A DNA stretch of 64,000 nucleotides from positions 16,928,562-16,992,561 of the forward strand of contig OY759217.1 in assembly GCA_963662175.1 (NCBI GenBank). The letters run 5' to 3'. Within the stretch, counting starts at the first letter, position 1; each line of letters starts with the position of its first letter. The notes under the pieces are model-generated. The model saw only the letters and a program-made list of their open reading frames with translations. It searched no databases and was not told the origin of the DNA. Position numbers and translations under genes: made by a program. This stretch comes from Aradus depressus. Taxonomy: Eukaryota; Arthropoda; Insecta; Hemiptera; Aradidae. Shown here piece by piece: positions 58,478 to 64,000 of this stretch.

Positions 58478-58880
58478 TTTTTTTTGTTTTTGTTTTTTAT
58501 TTATAAAGATACAACTGTTTCTAAGGTGCAACAACCAGCATCTATGATGGTACGTATTGATATGTTGGCGTGAAGGGCATGTGAGAGGAAGGCCACCCAG
58601 TGGTAGGTCCTCGGGACGAAAATTAATCTTAATTATTAGGACAAGAACAAAAAAAAAATGAAAAAAAATAAATAAAAATAAATAAATAAATAAATAAATA
58701 AAATAAAATAAAATAAAAAATAAAGAAAAAATATAATAAATAAATAAAAAGATAAAAGTAAAGGAAAGTAAAGTAAAAAAAAAAAATTTTAAGAACGAAT
58801 ATGATTCAAGGTGGCAGTAAGTCGAGATTCCATCTTCTCTTCAACCTTCGTGGGGGGTTTTGTGGTAAGTGTTGTGAAGA
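58478..58880 (+). repeat. DR-C copy
   Basis: Same family as 44460-44850; the A-rich tract is expanded with aaat repeats (58660-58740). Confidence 0.8.
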
Positions 58881-59445
58881 TAAAGTACGTATTTCTGGGT
58901 TTGTACGTGTGTAAAGTTTTCTAAAAAACCGTATGTTAGTAGTTGATACACTCTGGAAAAGTAGATTACCGGTGGTTCACCGACAGTTTTTTATTTTTTT
59001 CTTCAAGTTGAACATTTTTTTTCTACAAGAAAGAAACTCCCGATATTACTATTGAGAACATTTCCGTTTCTCATTAAATATTTACTGGATTAACAATATT
59101 AATTTTTATAATATAAAAAACTTTGTTTTGTTAAAATGTTATATACCTACTACTTTTTTTAAATAATGTTTAGTAATACTTTTAAGAAAAGAATGTGAAT
59201 AAAAAGGACATTTTTTTTTTATTAATAAATAATTATTTTTTTATATAAGACTTTAAGACTATAATAGTGGCGACGAAGATCGAGTAAAGAGAAAATAACA
59301 GTGTGGGGGATATACATCCTGCTTTTAATGGAAGATCGGCACAAAAGCCATCCAATAAGAATTGTATACTTCACTTTCTGGGTTTTATCCCCCGGCTACA
59401 GTAATGTGGCACTATCAGGACATTCATATACTAACCGCGTTTTTA

Positions 59446-59745
59446 CAGGTAGCGTGCCAAGCTAATGAGCTCAAGTTGCGGGTTCAAAACCCGGCCAAAG
59501 CCCTAAGGTTTTTTTTAGGAGGTAAAAAAAAAAAAACTTGAGCATGCCGTCCTTCTTCAGATCGTCAGTCATTGTCCGATTTCAGGTACTCGTTGAAGAC
59601 TCCTATTCTATGTAACTAAACCTGGGTAGGTAAAATTTAGAACTCCGAAGTGTAGACTCATGTCCACCAGAGCTATGAAAGAGCTCTCTGGTAGTAGGCG
59701 ACTTTGTAGTTAAAGCCCGTGCATGAGTCACAATAACTAACTCCA
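59446..59745 (+). mobile_element. SINE-A, first of a cluster
   Basis: Head caggtagcgtgccaagc, B box gggttcaaaaccc; body with an A-rich expansion near 59528; ends acaataactaa. Confidence 0.75.
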
Positions 59746-59764
59746 GTGATATTATTTCACTAGA

Positions 59765-60088
59765 ACATAGGTAGCGTGCTACTTAGCTCAAGATCGCGAA
59801 TTCGAAACCCGACCAAGAACCTTATGTTTTTTATCATAGGGGAGAGGGGGTGAAAAAACCTTGAGCAGGCCATCCTTCGTATGGGACGTTAAGCGATGGC
59901 CCCGAACCTGTGCGATGTCCGGTACTCGTTAAAGACCCCTACCCTAGGTGAATAAACCTAGGTTCGCAACATTTAGGACTCCCATTGTAGCGTCTGGCTC
60001 ATATCCACCACAGTGCCGAAAGAGCGCTCTGGTAGTAGGCGATATGACCTCGTAATTAAAACCCGAGCATGAGTCACAATAACTATTC
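59765..60088 (+). mobile_element. SINE-A, second of a cluster
   Basis: Tandem to the previous copy with about 20 bp between them; B box attcgaaacccg; full body. Confidence 0.75.
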
Positions 60089-60210
60089 TCTCACGAAACT
60101 ATTGGAAATATTGAAATGTAGGTGTGTATGTTATAGGAGGTCGTGTTCCAAGTCGCATCGCCAGAAACCTGGTACTTGAATTTAATTTATATTATCATAT
60201 AGTTAGTTAG

Positions 60211-60532
60211 AGGGCGCCGGTAGCTCAGTGGTATGCGTGCTTGACTTCTGAGCTCAAGAACGTGGGTTCGTAGCCCGACCGAGGCCCTTAGTTTATTTTA
60301 TCTGGGAGGTAAAGTAAACTTAAGCACGCATCCTTCGAGCCTGTACGATGTCAGGTACTCGTTAAAGACCCCTACCCTAGGTGAATAAAAATTTAGGATA
60401 GGCAAAATTTAGGACTCCAACAGTAGAGTCGGGCTCATGTCCACCAGAGGGACGAAAGAGCGCTCTGGTAGTAGGCGATATGACCTCGTAGTTAAAACCC
60501 GGGCGTGAGTCATAAAACCTAACCTAACCTAT
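60211..60532 (+). mobile_element. SINE-A, left member of an inverted pair
   Basis: Close to the copy at 433, tail cctaacctaacct. Its 3' end meets the 3' end of the next copy. Confidence 0.85.
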
Positions 60533-60536
60533 AGTT

Positions 60537-60793
60537 AGTTATTATGACTCACGCCCGGGCTTTAACTACGAGGTCATATCGCCTACTACCAGAGCGCTCT
60601 TGCTGGTGGACATGAGCCCGACTCTACAGTGGGAGTCCTAAATTTTGCCTATCCTAAATTCATCCGAAGGACGGCGTGCTTAAGTTTATTTTACCTCCCA
60701 GATAAAATAAACTAAGGGCCTCGGCCGGGTTTCGAACTCACGAACTTGAGTTCAGAAGACAACCAGGCATACCACTGACCTACCGGCGCCTTT
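60537..60793 (-). mobile_element. SINE-A, right member of an inverted pair
   Basis: Reverse copy starting gttattatgactcacgcccg; about 80 bp of the centre is deleted (cctaaattcatccgaagg). Together with 60211-60532 it forms a hairpin-capable inverted repeat with almost no spacer. Confidence 0.85.
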
Positions 60794-61484
60794 TATTATC
60801 ATATATATTTATTTCTAATCCACCTTACGCTTTCTGTAGACCAGAAAACCTTGTAAAATATTTTTGTATTTCAAAAACTCCTTTAGAAATTTTAATACCA
60901 GAGAGACTTTGTCAACCTCAATATGGAAATTCCTTACAGCTCACAAACAGTTTTTTTAGGCAACCTAATAAATATTGTTCCTTGACAGATACAACAACAA
61001 ATTTAATAATTTCTTTGAAATCGGTCTACTTTTCCTATTTATGAGTGATGATTGGCTGGACACAGCCATATTTTATATCCATCTACTTATTACTGGCCCA
61101 CCCAGGATTTCTCCTTTAGGCCGTCCATTAACAGGCTTCAAATTTGAAAAATATGTTAGATTTATTATTATTTTTTTAGTAAATTACATAGCTTTATTGG
61201 ATTAATTATTTTTTTTTTACTGACATTAAATTATATAAACTTTTTTTTCAAAACTCCTCACCGCCAGTTTCGTGAAACTAACAAAAGGGTCACAACTCTG
61301 CATTATACTACAAATGACTGATAAAGTACGAGTATTATAATAAAAAATTATCAATTTTCTTAGTAGGCCTAATCAAACTGTCGAAGGAGCAATGACCCTC
61401 CAACCTTCTGTTTTTTGACTTCTCAATGTATCTCTGTTATTATTATTTTTACTTTCTGATACATGTAGTATTGTAATTATGCAA

Positions 61485-61795
61485 AAATCCGAAATCAAGG
61501 TGACAAAGGATTTTCAAGGTCTTCTGAGTACGTTTTGAACATTTTTGCGATGACGTTCGTCTAGTCTACGTGTGTGTATATGTGATGGAAAGTTGTGAGC
61601 GTCTTAACGCAGAAACAAATGTACCTAGCTATGAACTTGAAATTTCGAATGGAGAAGTCGCACTTAAAAATGATTAAATTTTGGCCGAAATCGGGCGAAA
61701 ATAGAGACCATTTTACTTCGGTGCCTAAGTACATTTTACAAGAAACCGCTTTTATTTATGGCCTATTCATAAATCTTTAGTAAAATCTATAAACT
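61485..61795 (-). repeat. DR-B 3' half
   Basis: Reverse: gattttcaaggtcttctgag, gcgatgacgttcg, aaacaaatgtacctagctat, attttacaagaaaccgcttt. Confidence 0.65.
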
Positions 61796-61899
61796 AAAGT
61801 ACGAGGTTTTCAGGGACACTGATCCACCAACCACCTGTTCTTTAGCAACTACTATATTTATTAATATATATTTTTTTAAACAAGTTTCAAATATATTCA

Positions 61900-62060
61900 C
61901 ATTTGGTCAATACATATGGATTTCCTCCCCCTAGGGAGGAGGACTATATAAATATGTCTGCCTAGCTCATATCTCCGTTATTGTTGAACCTTGTGCTGAC
62001 GATGGAATGAGTCGAAACCGGTACACATTTATGTATCTGGAATTAGATAATATAAGTATT
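61900..62060 (+). mobile_element. Penelope-like terminal fragment with hammerhead-like motif
   Basis: CTGACGA at 61996, GAAA at 62014, then CCGGTA, with three-base stem I GTG (61993-61995) and CAC (62024-62026). The ACCGGT core equals that of the element at 53.1 kb, but stem II is weak. No inverted arm nearby. Confidence 0.45.
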
Positions 62061-62094
62061 CAATAAAAAAATGCTTTATTTATCATCTTTTTAA

Positions 62095-62270
62095 GTTTAT
62101 TTATTTTTTAATTTCAATTTACTTTTTAGTAGTATTGTTAATTCTAATCCATGTGTGTCCGACTCTAAGAGTTAGTATCTGTTTATGTATCTAATGTATA
62201 AGCTATCTTAATGTATACCTGTATATTCTTATGGTATCCTATTACCATGTTTTGGTTTAACGGAAATAAA

Positions 62271-62311
<41 letters not shown>

Positions 62312-62312
62312 T
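62095..62312 (+). mobile_element. LINE 3' tail ending in ATT repeats
   Basis: UTR-like sequence ending aacggaaataaat followed by about 12 ATT units (62268-62305). Confidence 0.45.
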
Positions 62313-62354
62313 TTACCTTTAGTTTTCCTCCTAAACAGATTAAACCATAATGTA

Positions 62355-62461
62355 CATGACATCGCACAGGCTCGGGACCATCGCTTAACGTTACATCCGA
62401 ATACTTGAGTGCTCTTCAGCTTAGTATGCAAGCACGCATACCACTGAGCTACCGGCGCCCC
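62355..62461 (-). mobile_element. SINE-A 5' fragment
   Basis: Reverse head and early body only (gaccatcgcttaacg, ccactgagctaccggcgcc). Confidence 0.7.
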
Positions 62462-62729
62462 CTAGCTACTAAAATTTAACAACTGCCGACTAGGGGAATC
62501 CCAGCAGTAGTTAGACAGTGGTTTGAAAAGAAAAAAAAAAAAAAAAAACAATCAACAAGAAGAAACCAAAGAGACGGATGAATGAACGAAACAAAGAGAA
62601 TGGACAGGTTGTGTTGAGTGAATGAATTATCTTTTTTTGTAGGGTGAGGCAATCTTGCCACCTTGGCATAGAGCTCATCTTGCCTGCACCTCCTAGTGGC
62701 ATAGACAAAAAAATCCCCCCTCCCAGCAA
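62462..62729. other. Unassigned sequence with A-run
   Basis: Contains 17-18 A at 62530-62548; overlapping minus ORFs (61-72 aa) are rich in F from that run and are not genes. Confidence 0.4.
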
Positions 62730-62860
62730 AAACTCAATTGATTAATTTGTGCTGGGGAAGTGCATAGTCGGTTATTTACCGACTCAGGGGTTCGAAAAAT
62801 AAGACATTCTAATGAAAACTATATTTTCTGAACGTTTACTTAACTTCCCCTATACCTGGG
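62730..62860. repeat. DR-A end fragments
   Basis: Plus 3' end (ttaatttgtgctggggaagt, 62738-62785) followed by a reverse 5' end (cttaacttcccctatacc). Confidence 0.5.
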
Positions 62861-63189
62861 GAAGGATAAAAAGGAAATACGATAATAATAAGGAAAGTTT
62901 TCAAATAGACCGTATGGTTCTACAAAAACTAAGAAGTAACACAGAATATCCGAGCGGTCTGGTTCCCGGTTACAGGATGGAACAATAGAAGTCAATATTT
63001 CTAGGAAGTAATAGTTTAAAAAAATAGGGTACCTACTATTAATTTTTTTTCGCTCCGTCTCATTACATGCCTATGAAAAATGGTGATCCAAAATGCCGAA
63101 GAATGCTTCGCTAATAAATAATTTCGCCGAAAATTATGTGAATGAGCTACATAATTAATTAAACTCACTGATTTTTCCATCCTCATGTA

Positions 63190-63370
63190 TATAAAGTATA
63201 ATGGAAGGTATGTAGTAGCTCAGAAATTTGATTTGCCAAATACTGATGTAATGATGTATCGATAATTCAACTATTGATTTTTAGTCCAATCGGTCGATTG
63301 GTTTTGGAGGGAGAACGAAAACTTAGTTACCATAGTAACCGTGCTGGGAAAGTGTACTGTCGTTGATTCT
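63190..63370 (+). repeat. DR-A short copy
   Basis: Both ends with a shortened middle: ataaagtataatggaaggt start, ggtcgattggttttggaggg, gctgggaaagtgtactgtcg end. Confidence 0.6.
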
Positions 63371-64000
63371 TCTACTTTTTCTATTTTGAAAACAGCTACA
63401 TGCAACACTTACATAGGTACAAAATATAATTTAAAAATTATCTTACTATAAACAACAAAGATTAACAATTTTTTTTAAGAGCCTTTTCTCACCAAAACAT
63501 TAATCATTAGATAAAAAAAGTATTTGTGAAAAAAACTTTTTTTTGTAACATAATTTCACAACATGAAAGTAGGTTACTGAAAAAATTATATCTTTCAATT
63601 AAAAATTTGCATTTCTGCAGGATTAAAGAAGGGAATAAGTACTCAATGTCAGTAATAACACAAATTCTGAATAAACAATTTTTCTTTATTACAATTAGAA
63701 TTGGGTTCAGTTAGAGAAGAAGGAATAAAGATCTAATAGCAGTCACATTTTACAGTTATCGATATTTGGTGAATATTCCAACGATAATAATTTATATAAG
63801 CACTATTATTTTTTGTTATTTCATTTATCTGACAGCTACTCATACACTTAGATCCTCCCTCTAAATCGGCAGCTTGGCTGAAATCTATAGAGGCATACTC
63901 AGGGATATCTCTTAACCCTCCCCCCTGTGATGTAAAAAAATTTACAATATATTATAAATTTATGGCCAATATGCACGGAACATCAGAACAAGAGGAAGAA

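Noticed and set aside
63950..64000. Third SINE-B copy at the window end (ggccaatatgcacggaacat)
   Set aside because: Only the tail motif matches and the upstream head and body are absent; too short to call.
47868..64000. Search for the upstream exon of the T-box gene on the minus strand
   Set aside because: No frame with a credible N-terminal region (for example a repressor-type FSI motif) ending in a phase-1 donor was found; the exon may be outside the window or unrecognisable by eye.

Overview
This is a eukaryotic, AT-rich, intron-dominated window, most likely from an insect. I lean towards Hemiptera on repeat style alone, which is weak evidence. There is no prokaryotic gene organisation. 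The only host gene I can defend is on the minus strand: three exons of a T-box transcription factor of the Tbx20 class (midline/H15 in insects). In transcription order the exons are 47867-47660, 26517-26244 and 16444-16280. Together they encode a basic N-terminal linker and most of the T-box. The last T-box exon, the C-terminus, and the 5' exon(s) with start codon and promoter were not found, so the gene runs out of the window at one or both ends. Introns are very large: 21,142 bp and 9,799 bp, with more than 16 kb of further non-coding sequence on each side. Splice phases match across both introns and all five visible intron boundary signals are canonical.

Nearly everything else is layered transposable elements and dispersed repeats. 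(1) About 23 copies or fragments of a tRNA-derived SINE (SINE-A, about 330-345 bp when complete), with Pol III A and B boxes and a CCTAA-rich tail. (2) Two copies of a second tRNA-like SINE (SINE-B). (3) Seven Penelope-like loci. Five are long inverted repeats, and all carry a hammerhead-like motif. One (51.4-53.2 kb) still encodes 340 aa with a YVDD reverse transcriptase motif and a GIY-YIG endonuclease. (4) Degenerate LINE remnants of at least three types. (5) Two hAT-like insertions with CAGTGG termini and 8-bp target duplications, and one 589-bp inverted-repeat MITE. (6) Four unclassified dispersed families, named here DR-A to DR-D. (7) Two minisatellites, with 36-bp and 28-bp units, plus simple repeats.

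Layout: 0-16 kb is 3' of exon C (repeats, 36-bp minisatellite at 3.8-4.9 kb, Penelope foldback at 10.8-11.4 kb, LINE tails at 12.8 and 14.5 kb). Exon C is at 16.3 kb. From 16.4 to 26.2 kb lies the intron with a MITE, SINEs and a LINE RT relic at 22-23.5 kb. Exon B is at 26.2-26.5 kb, with a Penelope foldback starting only 147 bp upstream of it. From 26.5 to 47.7 kb lies the giant intron with the 28-bp minisatellite, LINEs, a stray copy of part of exon B at 36.48 kb, and DR-D copies. Exon A is at 47.7 kb. From 47.9 to 64 kb is upstream sequence with the hAT/Penelope nest and a SINE cluster at 59.4-60.8 kb.

The most interesting points are the exon-B fragment carried beside a Penelope-like repeat, and the recurrent hammerhead-like modules with a constant extra base between CUGANGA and stem II. 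I saw no novel protein-coding system. Unclassified stretches are listed as such. Coordinates of diverged repeats are approximate.
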